Source of the DNA: an uncultured Sphingobacteriales bacterium
Lineage (GTDB): Bacteria; Bacteroidota; Bacteroidia; Chitinophagales; Chitinophagaceae
DNA length: 64,000 nucleotides
Direction of reading: 5' to 3'
NCBI GenBank assembly: GCA_946479435.1
Contig: CAMLFX010000001.1
Location: forward strand, 34,118-98,117
Under the pieces are notes generated by a model. It ran no database searches. It had not been told where the DNA came from and was given only the letters and a program-made list of their open reading frames with translations. A program made the position numbers and the translations under genes. Numbering within the stretch: the first letter of the stretch is position 1; every line of letters starts with the position of its first letter. Below, one piece after another: positions 51,890 through 60,851 of this stretch.

Positions 51890-52087
51890 ATGCCAAAGGT
51901 GAAGACTCACTCACGTGCCAAAAAGACTTTTAAAGTAACGGGTACGGGTAAAATACGCAGATATAAAGCTTTTAAAAGCCACCTGCTGACTAAAAAATCT
52001 AAAACACGTAAGCGCCACTTGCGCCAGGCGGCTTTTGTTCACCCTGCGAACGAAAACCTGGTGAAACGCATGTTAGGTTTACGTTAA
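51890..52087 (+). CDS. rpmI: 50S ribosomal protein bL35
   Basis: 65 residues, very basic; '[22 protein letters not shown]' and '[15 protein letters not shown]' are the L35 signature. The gene starts just after a consensus promoter and is followed by rplT after 32 bases. infC, the usual upstream neighbour, is absent. Confidence 0.97.
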   Translation: MPKVKTHSRAKKTFKVTGTGKIRRYKAFKSHLLTKKSKTRKRHLRQAAFVHPANENLVKRMLGLR

Positions 52088-52119
52088 ACCATTTTTAAAC
52101 GATTATAATAACTTAGAAT

Positions 52120-52464
52120 ATGCCACGTTCGGTCAATGCGGTTGCATCACGCGCGAGAAGAAAGAAAATACTGAAACAAGCCAAAGGCTTCTACGGTAAA
52201 CGTAAAAACGTATATACAGTAGCTAAGAACGTACTTGAAAAAGGCCTTGGTTACAAATATGTAGGACGTAAGATAAAGAAACGTGATTACCGCTCTTTGT
52301 GGATAGTACGTATCAATGCTGCGTGCCGCGAAGAAGGTCTGAGCTACTCAAAATTCATGGGTATGCTGTCTGCTAAAAACATCGACCTGAACCGTAAGGT
52401 ATTGGCTGATCTGGCTATGAACGAGCCTGAGTCTTTCAAAGCACTGGTTGCTGAAGTAAAATAA
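52120..52464 (+). CDS. rplT: 50S ribosomal protein bL20
   Basis: 114 residues; '[32 protein letters not shown]' and '[20 protein letters not shown]' are the L20 signature. L20 binds 23S rRNA early in assembly. Ends 21 bases before a bidirectional terminator. Confidence 0.97.
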   Translation: MPRSVNAVASRARRKKILKQAKGFYGKRKNVYTVAKNVLEKGLGYKYVGRKIKKRDYRSLWIVRINAACREEGLSYSKFMGMLSAKNIDLNRKVLADLAMNEPESFKALVAEVK

Positions 52465-52485
52465 GCTAAGCTTCTAAACATACTG

Positions 52486-52517
52486 AATAGCCGCTGTCTG
52501 AAAGGACGGCGGCTATT
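52486..52517. terminator. Bidirectional terminator between rplT and ispE
   Basis: 13-bp stem with one G-T pair (52486-52498 and 52505-52517), 6-base loop, T after the right arm and A before the left arm (T on the minus strand). It separates the convergent rplT and ispE. Confidence 0.88.
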
Positions 52518-52518
52518 T

Positions 52519-53331
52519 CTATTGAATGATATGCTCTTCGAATGTTAAAGGAGATGTGATATTTGCCTTCTTCCCCTTCTCAAATATTCCATACACGGTA
52601 CTGCCGCTGCCACTCATGCTGGCGTAAACAGCACCTTGTGCATATAGCTGTTCTTTAATGGCTGCCAGTTCGGGGTGCTCTGCGAAAATGGGCGCTTCAA
52701 AATCGTTACTGATAGTATCTCTCCATTCGCTTATGGGGAGTTTAGAGAGCATTTTCAGGTTGAAGCCCGCCGGCTTTGGGTTAAGCATACTGAATGCTTT
52801 TGCCGTTGAGATATGTACTTCGGGGCAAATGAGCTGTATGCTGTATGCGGACAGGTCTATTTGCACGGGCATCATATCCTCGCCGCGGCCAGAGGCGTAT
52901 TGTGGGGTATTGTAGATAAAGAAAGGGCAGTCGCTGCCCAGCTGTAAAGCCAGTTTAGCTAATTCACCGGGCGACATGCCGAGGGAAAATTCTTCATTCA
53001 GCATTTGCAGCATAAAAGCACCATCGGCCGAGCCGCCCCCTATACCCGCGCCCATAGGTATCACCTTATGCAGGTAAATATCTACTTTGCCCATTTGTAT
53101 AGGAAACATTTCCTGCAATAATTCATAAGCCCGCCAAACAAGGTTTTTGTGCGCATCGCCTGTTATTGCTTTGCCGCTGAGATGTATGTTGGTTGACTTG
53201 GCCGGCACTATTTCCAGTACATCGTGCAGGCCTACGGGATAGAAAATAGTTTCGAGGTTGTGGTAGCCATCTTCGCGTTTGCCGGTTATGTACAGGCCAA
53301 GGTTTATCTTACAATTAGGAAAGCGCAGCAT
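52519..53331 (-). CDS. ispE: 4-diphosphocytidyl-2-C-methyl-D-erythritol kinase
   Basis: 270 residues, GHMP kinase. N-terminal 'FPNCKINLGLYITGKREDGYHNLETIFYPV', ATP loop 'VIPMGAGIGGGSADGAFML' and 'ASMSGSGSTVYGIF' near the end. Phosphorylates the 2-OH in the MEP isoprenoid pathway. Consistent with pdxJ in using a DXP-derived precursor. Divergent from the ABC ATPase gene by 56 bases. Confidence 0.95.
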   Translation of the reverse strand: MLRFPNCKINLGLYITGKREDGYHNLETIFYPVGLHDVLEIVPAKSTNIHLSGKAITGDAHKNLVWRAYELLQEMFPIQMGKVDIYLHKVIPMGAGIGGGSADGAFMLQMLNEEFSLGMSPGELAKLALQLGSDCPFFIYNTPQYASGRGEDMMPVQIDLSAYSIQLICPEVHISTAKAFSMLNPKPAGFNLKMLSKLPISEWRDTISNDFEAPIFAEHPELAAIKEQLYAQGAVYASMSGSGSTVYGIFEKGKKANITSPLTFEEHIIQ

Positions 53332-53387
53332 AGAGGCGTAAAATTATCTGTATTTTTGAAACAGCGCACGATTTACGCTATATAAAG

Positions 53388-54083
53388 ATGAAAGAAGTCA
53401 TCCGTTTGAACGGTATCAGGAAAAGCTATTTTTTAGGCAAGCAGGAACTGCCTATACTGAAAGGTATAGACTTGCTGATTGAAAGCAATGAATATGTTGC
53501 ATTGATGGGCCCGTCGGGCTCAGGTAAATCTACCCTGATGAATATATTAGGTTGCCTTGATTCGCCTACTGCTGGGCAGTATATACTGAATGGCAAAGAT
53601 GTAAGTGGTATGACCGATGATGAACTGGCCGATGTACGCAATGTAGAGATAGGCTTTGTATTTCAACAATTCAACCTGTTGCCAAGGCTTACGGCATGGG
53701 AGAATGTTGCTTTGCCGCTGATATATGCGGGCGCTAATAAAAAAGACCGTGAAGAGCGTGCACGCGCTATGCTTGACAGCGTGGGCCTTGCTGACCGTGC
53801 ACACCACAAACCCAATGAACTATCGGGTGGGCAGAGCCAGCGTGTGGCAATAGCAAGAGCATTAATCAATAATCCATCGCTGATATTGGCAGATGAGCCT
53901 ACCGGTAACCTGGATACCAAAACATCGGTAGAAATAATGGAGCTGTTTGGCAAGATACATGGCGGCGACAATACAGTGGTACTGGTAACACACGAAGAAG
54001 ATATTGCCAACTATACCAAACGTGTGGTGCGCATAAGAGATGGTAACGTAGAAAGTGATAAACGTAAAGAATTAATTAGCTGA
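53388..54083 (+). CDS. LolD/MacB-type ABC transporter ATP-binding protein
   Basis: 231 residues. Walker A 'GPSGSGKST', Q-loop '[17 protein letters not shown]', signature '[19 protein letters not shown]', Walker B '[12 protein letters not shown]' and H-loop 'VTHEEDIA'. Belongs to the group that drives LolCDE lipoprotein release or MacB/FtsE-type mechanotransmission. No permease is adjacent, so the partner must be elsewhere. Confidence 0.9.
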   Translation: MKEVIRLNGIRKSYFLGKQELPILKGIDLLIESNEYVALMGPSGSGKSTLMNILGCLDSPTAGQYILNGKDVSGMTDDELADVRNVEIGFVFQQFNLLPRLTAWENVALPLIYAGANKKDREERARAMLDSVGLADRAHHKPNELSGGQSQRVAIARALINNPSLILADEPTGNLDTKTSVEIMELFGKIHGGDNTVVLVTHEEDIANYTKRVVRIRDGNVESDKRKELIS

Positions 54084-54210
54084 TGTAATGATTAGCTAAT
54101 TTGATGATGTGATAATTAGCTAATTGTGTTCACTGTAATAATTACATGATACACTTTTTTAGCGCTAAGAATTATCACATCATCGAATCATCACATTATT
54201 AAATTAGAAA
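54084..54210. repeat. AT-rich spacer with 15-bp perfect inverted repeat and repeated ATTAGCTAATT
   Basis: GATGATGTGATAATT (54103-54117) pairs perfectly with AATTATCACATCATC (54170-54184) across 52 bases. ATTAGCTAATT occurs at about 54091-54101 and again at about 54115-54125, and ATCATCACATTATTAAATTAG near 54187-54207 repeats the theme. No ORF; lies between two same-strand genes. Confidence 0.8.
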
Positions 54211-54771
54211 ATGGCATTCAAGATATATACCAAGACCGGCGATAAAGGCAGCACCAGCCTGATAGGTGGCGTGCGTGTGCCTAAGAGCCATATACGCATA
54301 GAAAGTTATGGAACGGTAGATGAACTGAACTCGTACCTGGGTATGGTGAACGATATGCAACCGCATAAAGTGATCAACGAATGGGTGCGCGAAATACAGG
54401 ACAGGTTGTTTACGCTGGGGTCGGTACTGGCCACTACGCCTGATAAAGAAATAAAAATGAAATTGCCCGACCTGCACGCTGAAGATGTGCAATGGCTGGA
54501 GGCGCGTATAGATATAATGAACGACGAACTGCCTGAAATGCGTTCGTTCATAATACCGGGTGGCAACCTTGCAGCATCTACCTGCCACGTGGCACGTTGT
54601 GTATGCCGCAGGGCCGAAAGGCTTTGTGTAGGTATGCAGGAGCAGGAAGAATACGTACCGGAACTAATTATTCAATACCTGAACCGCTTATCTGATTTCC
54701 TGTTTGTGCTGGCAAGATATATTGGCCATATCAATAAGGCGGAAGAGCTGCCATGGCGCGCACGTGTGTAG
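54211..54771 (+). CDS. PduO-type cob(I)alamin adenosyltransferase
   Basis: 186 residues. N-terminal 'IYTKTGDKGSTSLIGGVRVPKSHIRIESYGTVDELNSYLG' and the later 'FIIPGGNLAASTCHVARCVCRRAER' are the PduO-type ATR signature (ATP and cobalamin contacts). It converts cob(I)alamin to adenosylcobalamin. No B12-dependent enzyme or transporter is nearby. Convergent with the cyclase gene, stops 3 bases apart. Confidence 0.93.
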   Translation: MAFKIYTKTGDKGSTSLIGGVRVPKSHIRIESYGTVDELNSYLGMVNDMQPHKVINEWVREIQDRLFTLGSVLATTPDKEIKMKLPDLHAEDVQWLEARIDIMNDELPEMRSFIIPGGNLAASTCHVARCVCRRAERLCVGMQEQEEYVPELIIQYLNRLSDFLFVLARYIGHINKAEELPWRARV

Positions 54772-54774
54772 CAT

Positions 54775-55878
54775 CTATATATTAAGTGCAAATAGCTCTA
54801 TGCTTTCGCTTTTGCCTTTTAGTTCTATAGCGCCAAGGCTTTCGCATTGCCATTTCTTCATATTCAGCTCATCGCTGAAATCTTTAGAGACTATGAATTT
54901 TTGATTCAGCTCACTACAGGCAGTGCGTATGCGTGCGGTAGTGTTCATGGTATCGCCACTCATGGCGAGGTCTCTTTTTATCACCCCTATTTCACCCACC
55001 GTTACATCGCCCACATGTATGCCTACCCTGAATTCCGGCTGCATATCGTAACGCCGCTTAAATTCGCTGGAATGTTTTTGCAGCCTCCTGCGTGCATCGA
55101 TCAAAGCATCTAAACATTTTTGTACGTTTTCGGGGCTATAAATCCAGGATACTACTATTTCATCGCCTACATACTGATAGATACGTCCATTATATTCAAG
55201 CAAAGAAGTAGATACGAAATAAATAAAATCGCGAATGAAGCGGAAGTATTTAGTATGCCCGAGCTTTTCAGCAATGGGCGTAGAATCTTTCAGGTCCATG
55301 AACATGATAATGCGCCGTTCGTTGCGTGGGTGTATGTACTTACCTATTACAATATCGAAATACACACCCGGAGAATATTTTTCATTGATCTCAATAAGCA
55401 TTTGTGTGATGATGAAAATAGTGATCCATATAAGATTATTATTCCAAAACCAGGGTGTAAAAGATGTATCGTGATGCAGATTGATCCAGGCTAGCTGAAA
55501 ACTTGTTTTAAGTATGACCAGTGAATAAGAGAGATGAAGTATTACATTCATCATTATTGATCCCAGCAATAACAGGCCTGTTTTTAAAAGCAAATTGATA
55601 AGCATAGGATAATCGCGAAACCAGCCCTTGAGCCGGAAAACGAGTAAATAGCCCATAGCCCAGCTTAAGTATAATACAATACCTATCCTTAAAAATATTG
55701 CTTCAGCATTTAAGATAGTGAAAGAGGTATGGAACTTCAGGTCATCAGATGTACGCATATATCTTAGCCACAAAAAGAAATCAATAAGTGTCCAGGCAAC
55801 AGCTATTATAGCTACCCATTTGTAGCGATATTTATTAATTGCAGATAGCTTGCGCTTAATATGCGAAGGTAGTTTCAT
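54775..55878 (-). CDS. Membrane-bound class III nucleotidyl cyclase (candidate Pycsar cyclase)
   Basis: 367 residues. About four transmembrane helices lie in 21-160, then a class III cyclase domain at about 188-365. Catalytic residues are present: metal Asp195 (FMDLKDS) and Asp239 (QYVGDEIV), transition-state Asn312 and Arg316 (GDTMNTTARI). At the base-reading sites the adenine-type Lys is Gln235 and the Asp is Ala305, so neither the standard adenylate nor guanylate pair is present. Starts 6 bases after the stop of an HD-PycTM protein and is the last gene of a four-gene minus operon. The product would bind the effector; a cyclic pyrimidine is inferred from this pairing, while cAMP is not excluded. 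Confidence 0.82.
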   Translation of the reverse strand: MKLPSHIKRKLSAINKYRYKWVAIIAVAWTLIDFFLWLRYMRTSDDLKFHTSFTILNAEAIFLRIGIVLYLSWAMGYLLVFRLKGWFRDYPMLINLLLKTGLLLLGSIMMNVILHLSYSLVILKTSFQLAWINLHHDTSFTPWFWNNNLIWITIFIITQMLIEINEKYSPGVYFDIVIGKYIHPRNERRIIMFMDLKDSTPIAEKLGHTKYFRFIRDFIYFVSTSLLEYNGRIYQYVGDEIVVSWIYSPENVQKCLDALIDARRRLQKHSSEFKRRYDMQPEFRVGIHVGDVTVGEIGVIKRDLAMSGDTMNTTARIRTACSELNQKFIVSKDFSDELNMKKWQCESLGAIELKGKSESIELFALNI

Positions 55879-55884
55879 AAAAGC

Positions 55885-57177
55885 CTATAAAGGCGCGGTT
55901 GTTGGTGTAGTGATAATTGTAGTCTCAACTGGATCGTGCATCATGACAGCTATACCAAATGCCAGTACCGATATGATAATACCCACCATAAATACATTAT
56001 AAGCTATACGTATCAATTTGTATTTACGACCAAGCACTACCCCCAGGTGATGTATGTCTTTCACTAAAGAGCCGTATAAGTAGTCCTTATCCTGCATCAT
56101 CATTTTCATGCCCCATTGGTATTCTTCAAGCGATGACTTATGAAAATTGCCAAAGAACAGCAGGTTGGTTTTTTTATGCATTATATCCTCTCTGCTAAAG
56201 CGGCCTTCAGTAATTTTTGGCCTGGTTGCCAATATAGCGATAACCACGGTAACAACTGAAAATAACAAGAATATAATAGTAGGTATGGTGAGGTATTGCT
56301 CCGATTCCAGCTTGCGCAGCAGAACAGACAGGATAACTGAAATGATAATGGAATTGACCGATATAAGTATATTGGCTTTGCCATCGGCCATATTACTTAG
56401 CTCAAGGTGGTTTTGAGAGGTGAGGCGCAACATGGTTTGTATGCCTCTTGTTATCAGCTTGTTTTTGCTGGGTGCATTTTCGGGGTTATCATCATCTTGT
56501 TTTTCTTTAGGCTTCTTAGTTTCTTTTTCTTGTTCTTTTTCTTGTTTTTGTTCTGTATGGGTGTCTGCACTATCGTTATGCACATATTCTTCCAGTTTCT
56601 TTTTGGCGCGTTTTATGTTTTTCAATTTTCCTTTGTTGAGGAAGTTTTTGCAATAAGATGTAAAGAACCTGTGTGTCTCCAGTAGTAAAATGGTGTTCTG
56701 TTCCCAGTTTTCCAGCAGTTCCCTTCTATTCCGCTGCTCATATTCCTTGTATATTTCCCTATTCGTCTTTTTGAATTCTTTAGTGCCGAAGTGATACGTA
56801 TCTGCATCGCACATTATTTCCTCCAAAAGGGAATGCGGGTTATGCGGCATACGTGTGGCCATGATACATTTTGCCACTGCATCGAGAAATTCCTCATCAT
56901 AGCCGCATTGCTGCATAAAATTGCGCATAAACTCAACACTTTTCTCTTCGTGTTTTTCTATTTCAGTATAAAGATGGCCCACATCGTGAAACCAGGCTGC
57001 TGTATAGATAATGAGTAATTCTTCGGGCGGTAATTGGTAATGGGCTGCTATTTCCTGCGACCGCTCAACAACATTTTGTGTATGCTGCAGGTTATGAAAA
57101 ATAAGGTACTCATGCCCCGGCTCATTAAAAAGGCCAGTTACGAAATTGCTAATGTCTCTGTATATATTCTCGCTCAT
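55885..57177 (-). CDS. HD-domain / PycTM-type (DUF5706) membrane effector
   Basis: 430 residues. An HD phosphohydrolase domain at about 20-150 shows His32 (QHTQNV), the His64-Asp65 pair (AAWFHDVGH) and Asp124/126 (CDADTYHFG). A charged K/E/Q linker follows at about 195-235. Residues about 245-425 fit the Pycsar effector TM family: 'LSNMADGKANILISVNSIIIS', a second helix pair 'PTIIFLLFSVVTVVIAILATRPKI', 'LEEYQWGMKMMMQDKDYLYGSL' and a final helix near the C-terminus. In known Pycsar systems a cyclic UMP or CMP signal makes PycTM damage the membrane. The HD fusion could degrade the signal. Spacing of 11 bases to the upstream gene and 6 to the downstream cyclase marks an operon. Confidence 0.85.
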   Translation of the reverse strand: MSENIYRDISNFVTGLFNEPGHEYLIFHNLQHTQNVVERSQEIAAHYQLPPEELLIIYTAAWFHDVGHLYTEIEKHEEKSVEFMRNFMQQCGYDEEFLDAVAKCIMATRMPHNPHSLLEEIMCDADTYHFGTKEFKKTNREIYKEYEQRNRRELLENWEQNTILLLETHRFFTSYCKNFLNKGKLKNIKRAKKKLEEYVHNDSADTHTEQKQEKEQEKETKKPKEKQDDDNPENAPSKNKLITRGIQTMLRLTSQNHLELSNMADGKANILISVNSIIISVILSVLLRKLESEQYLTIPTIIFLLFSVVTVVIAILATRPKITEGRFSREDIMHKKTNLLFFGNFHKSSLEEYQWGMKMMMQDKDYLYGSLVKDIHHLGVVLGRKYKLIRIAYNVFMVGIIISVLAFGIAVMMHDPVETTIITTPTTAPL

Positions 57178-57188
57178 GCTATAGCGTG

Positions 57189-60100
57189 TTAGAATGTTAA
57201 GTTAAGTTTAGTGCCTAGTGTGAAATTGTAAACCGTTTCTTCTGCCGAACGCCCCACGGTAGCGGCAATAATTACAGAACGGAAGGGCAGATAATACAGG
57301 CCACCGCCATACGCATCATGCCACCTGTTAGAATTTTCGTTCTTATACCAGACACGGCCAATATCATTGAAAACAATAGCACCCAATGTGCCGGGTATTA
57401 TACGCGACCTTATATCTAATAACTTGATGCGTAGCTCTACACTATTGTATAAAGACGATGAACCTGAAAAACGATTTTTCCTGAATCCTCTTAGGTAGTT
57501 ATTAGCGCCAAGATTCACGGCCTGGAAATACTCAAAGCTATCGCTGAATATCTTACCACCACCAAAGCGCAATACAGCTACCACCTTGGCCGGGTCGCTT
57601 AAGCTGGCATATACTGTCATGTCAGACTGAAACCTTGTAAATGATTTCGCACTTTGGCCCAGGCCACGTTGATGTAGCAATTCATTGGTCCAGTTAACGC
57701 CACGTGTGGGAAATATAATACTGTTAAGGTTGTTTATATTTACTGAAGCTTTCACGCCTAAGTACGTTTTTCTATCATAAACACTTTTAGAGCTAAGGCC
57801 TATATTTTCAGGGTTTTCCAGGATCTTATTTTCATTGTTTTCAGGGTCGCACCAATAATGGTATAGTGACGGGCCTACAGAAATGCTAAGCTTGTTTTTG
57901 AAAAAGCGCTGACGGAACAATATTTCGGCCTGTGTATATTTGAAGCGTGCATTGTAATAGGAAGTTTCAGATTTTTGAGCGTCGTATTTGGTTTCATTAC
58001 CCAAACCAAAAAAATTGTACAATACAGGGTCTTGAAATTCAAAATTGGCTAAGATATCGAGGCCTTTATACAGATCGATAAACGTACCGTTATACTTGAA
58101 CTGGTAGGCTTTACCTAAAAAGGAATACAAACCCCATAACCTGTTCTCTGTTGCATAAGGTTCTTTGCGGAAGCCATAGGTGCGGTATGTATATACCAGC
58201 CCCCCCAGTATACCATCATCACTATTATAGCCACCGGTAATGTATGGATAACGTTGCGTGTTCTTATATTCATAATCCTTATAGTCGAAATCATTTACCT
58301 CAGGCCTGCCGGATATATGGCTGTGTATATGCTTTCCGTTTTCAAAGTAGTTGCCACCATTTTTAAGGTCGTATATGTGTTTGCTTATATCGCCTCTCAG
58401 CTTAAAAGTGTCCGCACCTTTACCGCCTATAATACGCAGTTTGATCTTTGATCTTGTTCCATCATCTATCTTGAAAATGTCGTCGCCGTTCAGCCCATAC
58501 AATCGTACCTCTTTGGTTATTTTCGGTTCGAATATCCTGGAGTAGATGAGGAAGCTGGTATCACCATTCTTACCACTATTATACATGTCCACTTTCAGCC
58601 CGCTATCGCTATTGCTTATATGGAAATATTCATCTTCGTTGCTACCAACAACATTCACATATTCAGAAAGAAATTCGTAGTATTTCATACCGGCATCCAT
58701 TAGCAGATCGCGGCGGCTTTTTAGTTTATCTTCTATAACCGGGCCGTTGAGTGCGTATATAGCAGGCGGCAGGTCGTGCACGGCACTGGTAATCACCGTA
58801 TCTGTAATATTATGCTGTAATTCGCAAATAGAGTTTTGCCAGTCATAAGCATCCAAACTGTTCATGAAAACGCGGTCAAAATCGCGTGCGGAATATCCCA
58901 TCCATTTTACATTCGGAATATCTTTCCTGAAACCTTTCAGGAAGGGCAGATAAAAGACACCAATATATTTTATAAACAAGCCATCGGAATAAAACAAAGC
59001 CTGATCGCGGTCTTTGGGTATGGGGTAGTATAGTTTACCTTTACCTGTATCGGAAACACCCCACCGCCATTGGTCAAAATGTCGATCCCAATCGGAAATA
59101 AGTATATCAAAAAGACGGGCACGTAATACAGCCTTCTGGTCAACCACATGATCGTTATCTTCCAGCATACTGCTTAATACTTTCGATGTGCTCTTGGTGT
59201 TTGTATTATCGGGCGTAGGGTCTTTCTTCACCAGCATGCACATTTTATTGGCAAATAATTTTTGGTATAAGCCAAAAGAAGGATCGTTGGGTACATAATA
59301 AAATTCAGGTACAGCGTGTGGTATCATAGCCGCTTCCTCCATCTTTGGCAATACAAGTGGTGCGTAAGGATGAGATGCTGAAATAAGATCCTGCACAAAA
59401 TCTTTAGCTATGGACGATCTGAAGTTTTCAGGCAGTGCCTGTGCCGGGTCTTTATCGATAGTGCGGAGTTTCCATTCGATACCTTTTTTATCAACCAGTG
59501 TTACCGATTTGGTTTGTTTGCCACCGCCGAGATTTTCTATTTTAAAGCCACCATGTGTTTTGTTGATGTCGAATGTCTTTAGCATGATGGGCATACCCCA
59601 TTCTGAACGGTAGTTTACCCCCATGAATTTTTCTTTAAAGGTTTCTACTTCGCCATATTGCATGCTTGCGGGCACAAGGGCTGAATCTCTCGTAACAAAA
59701 ATAGGCATAGTAGCAGGTATGCTATCTTCAGGTTTTAGCTGTGTTGAAAAATTCATCAGGTTTTTGGTGAAGGCCAAACCCGGGGGGCGGGTAACGGTAT
59801 CGGTAGGGAAAGTATAGTAACTTACGCGTACGTTTTTATTTTTTGATATTTCGAGCGTAGCAAAGCCAAGTGCTGAAGCCGTGAACTCGGAACGCTTACT
59901 ACTTTGCACGCGTGTATGCTTGCAGCCCGAACCTGATACTATATAGTAGTTGCTGCTGTCTTTCAACAGCTGTAGTGTATGCTCATGCCCTGCGGCATAT
60001 ATTACGTTGGGGAAATCTTTTAATGCGTTTCTTACATCATTGGCCATGTTTTGATAGTTGGGGTGATGCAGATCTTGCGGCGTGCCAAAAACACTGCGCA

Positions 60101-60851
60101 CTATAGGATACAGTGTGCCTATAACGGGCAATGGGATGTATAGTTTATGATTGATATCGGTAAGCGGAAAAATGTGTTGTTTCAGGCCAAAATAGCCACC
60201 GTGAATGCCATTGCTAATGAAGGGATGGTGACAGGCGAATATGATCATTTTTTTAGAGTTGTTAGCAGCAATATCTTTTATCTCTGATAGCACCTCTTCT
60301 TTTGTTTTATACGGGCAGTCTGATTCGATACCGGGTTTATCGTTTTGGTGTATCCACCACTGGCTGTCCATAACAATGAGTATAGCGTTATCGCCAATGG
60401 GTACTTCCACCGGGCCGGGGCACCCGTCTTTTGGTAAAAATGCAAAGTTTTTTTTGCCTACACGGTCCACATAGGCCTGCTGGCGTAGTATGGTGGCGTA
60501 ACCATCGGGCGAGCCATTGCTCCAGTCGTGGTTGCCGGGTATCATATACCCAATTGCCTTTGTTTTGCTGATGAGTGCTATCTGGCTATCGAGTACAGAA
60601 CGCGCTTCGGTATAAAATGCGGCTTGTTCATCGGGCAGCCCGTCATGATACAAGTTATCGCCCATATATAACACAATGGTTTTTTCGTCGAGCGGTACAA
60701 GGTTTCGTATAGCATCTAAGACCGGGGCTCTGCCATCCACAAGCGATCCTGCATCGCCCACAAAAATAATACGCCTGTCGAGGCTATCTTCCTGGGCAAT
60801 GCAATAGTTACAGGTAATAATTGAAAGAAGTAGAACAATTACGTATCTCAT
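57189..60851 (-). CDS. Metallophosphoesterase fused to Omp85/BamA-type outer-membrane barrel
   Basis: 1220 residues. Signal peptide (MRYVIVLLLSIITCNYCIAQ), then a calcineurin-like phosphoesterase at about 25-340 with its metal motifs 'GDAG', 'MGDNLYHD', 'IPGNHDWSNG', 'FACHHPF' and 'AGHEHTLQ'. A middle region of unknown fold (about 380-850) is followed by a C-terminal Omp85 barrel (about 870-1220; 'NSIIFPTRGVNWTNELLHQRG', 'GANNYLRGFRKNRFSG', 'GTLGAIVFNDIGRVWY', ending in Phe). The enzyme would act on a phosphate ester in the periplasm or surface. Its ATG overlaps the TAA of the upstream lipoprotein by one base (TAATG), so translation is coupled. Confidence 0.85.
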   Translation of the reverse strand: MRYVIVLLLSIITCNYCIAQEDSLDRRIIFVGDAGSLVDGRAPVLDAIRNLVPLDEKTIVLYMGDNLYHDGLPDEQAAFYTEARSVLDSQIALISKTKAIGYMIPGNHDWSNGSPDGYATILRQQAYVDRVGKKNFAFLPKDGCPGPVEVPIGDNAILIVMDSQWWIHQNDKPGIESDCPYKTKEEVLSEIKDIAANNSKKMIIFACHHPFISNGIHGGYFGLKQHIFPLTDINHKLYIPLPVIGTLYPIVRSVFGTPQDLHHPNYQNMANDVRNALKDFPNVIYAAGHEHTLQLLKDSSNYYIVSGSGCKHTRVQSSKRSEFTASALGFATLEISKNKNVRVSYYTFPTDTVTRPPGLAFTKNLMNFSTQLKPEDSIPATMPIFVTRDSALVPASMQYGEVETFKEKFMGVNYRSEWGMPIMLKTFDINKTHGGFKIENLGGGKQTKSVTLVDKKGIEWKLRTIDKDPAQALPENFRSSIAKDFVQDLISASHPYAPLVLPKMEEAAMIPHAVPEFYYVPNDPSFGLYQKLFANKMCMLVKKDPTPDNTNTKSTSKVLSSMLEDNDHVVDQKAVLRARLFDILISDWDRHFDQWRWGVSDTGKGKLYYPIPKDRDQALFYSDGLFIKYIGVFYLPFLKGFRKDIPNVKWMGYSARDFDRVFMNSLDAYDWQNSICELQHNITDTVITSAVHDLPPAIYALNGPVIEDKLKSRRDLLMDAGMKYYEFLSEYVNVVGSNEDEYFHISNSDSGLKVDMYNSGKNGDTSFLIYSRIFEPKITKEVRLYGLNGDDIFKIDDGTRSKIKLRIIGGKGADTFKLRGDISKHIYDLKNGGNYFENGKHIHSHISGRPEVNDFDYKDYEYKNTQRYPYITGGYNSDDGILGGLVYTYRTYGFRKEPYATENRLWGLYSFLGKAYQFKYNGTFIDLYKGLDILANFEFQDPVLYNFFGLGNETKYDAQKSETSYYNARFKYTQAEILFRQRFFKNKLSISVGPSLYHYWCDPENNENKILENPENIGLSSKSVYDRKTYLGVKASVNINNLNSIIFPTRGVNWTNELLHQRGLGQSAKSFTRFQSDMTVYASLSDPAKVVAVLRFGGGKIFSDSFEYFQAVNLGANNYLRGFRKNRFSGSSSLYNSVELRIKLLDIRSRIIPGTLGAIVFNDIGRVWYKNENSNRWHDAYGGGLYYLPFRSVIIAATVGRSAEETVYNFTLGTKLNLTF

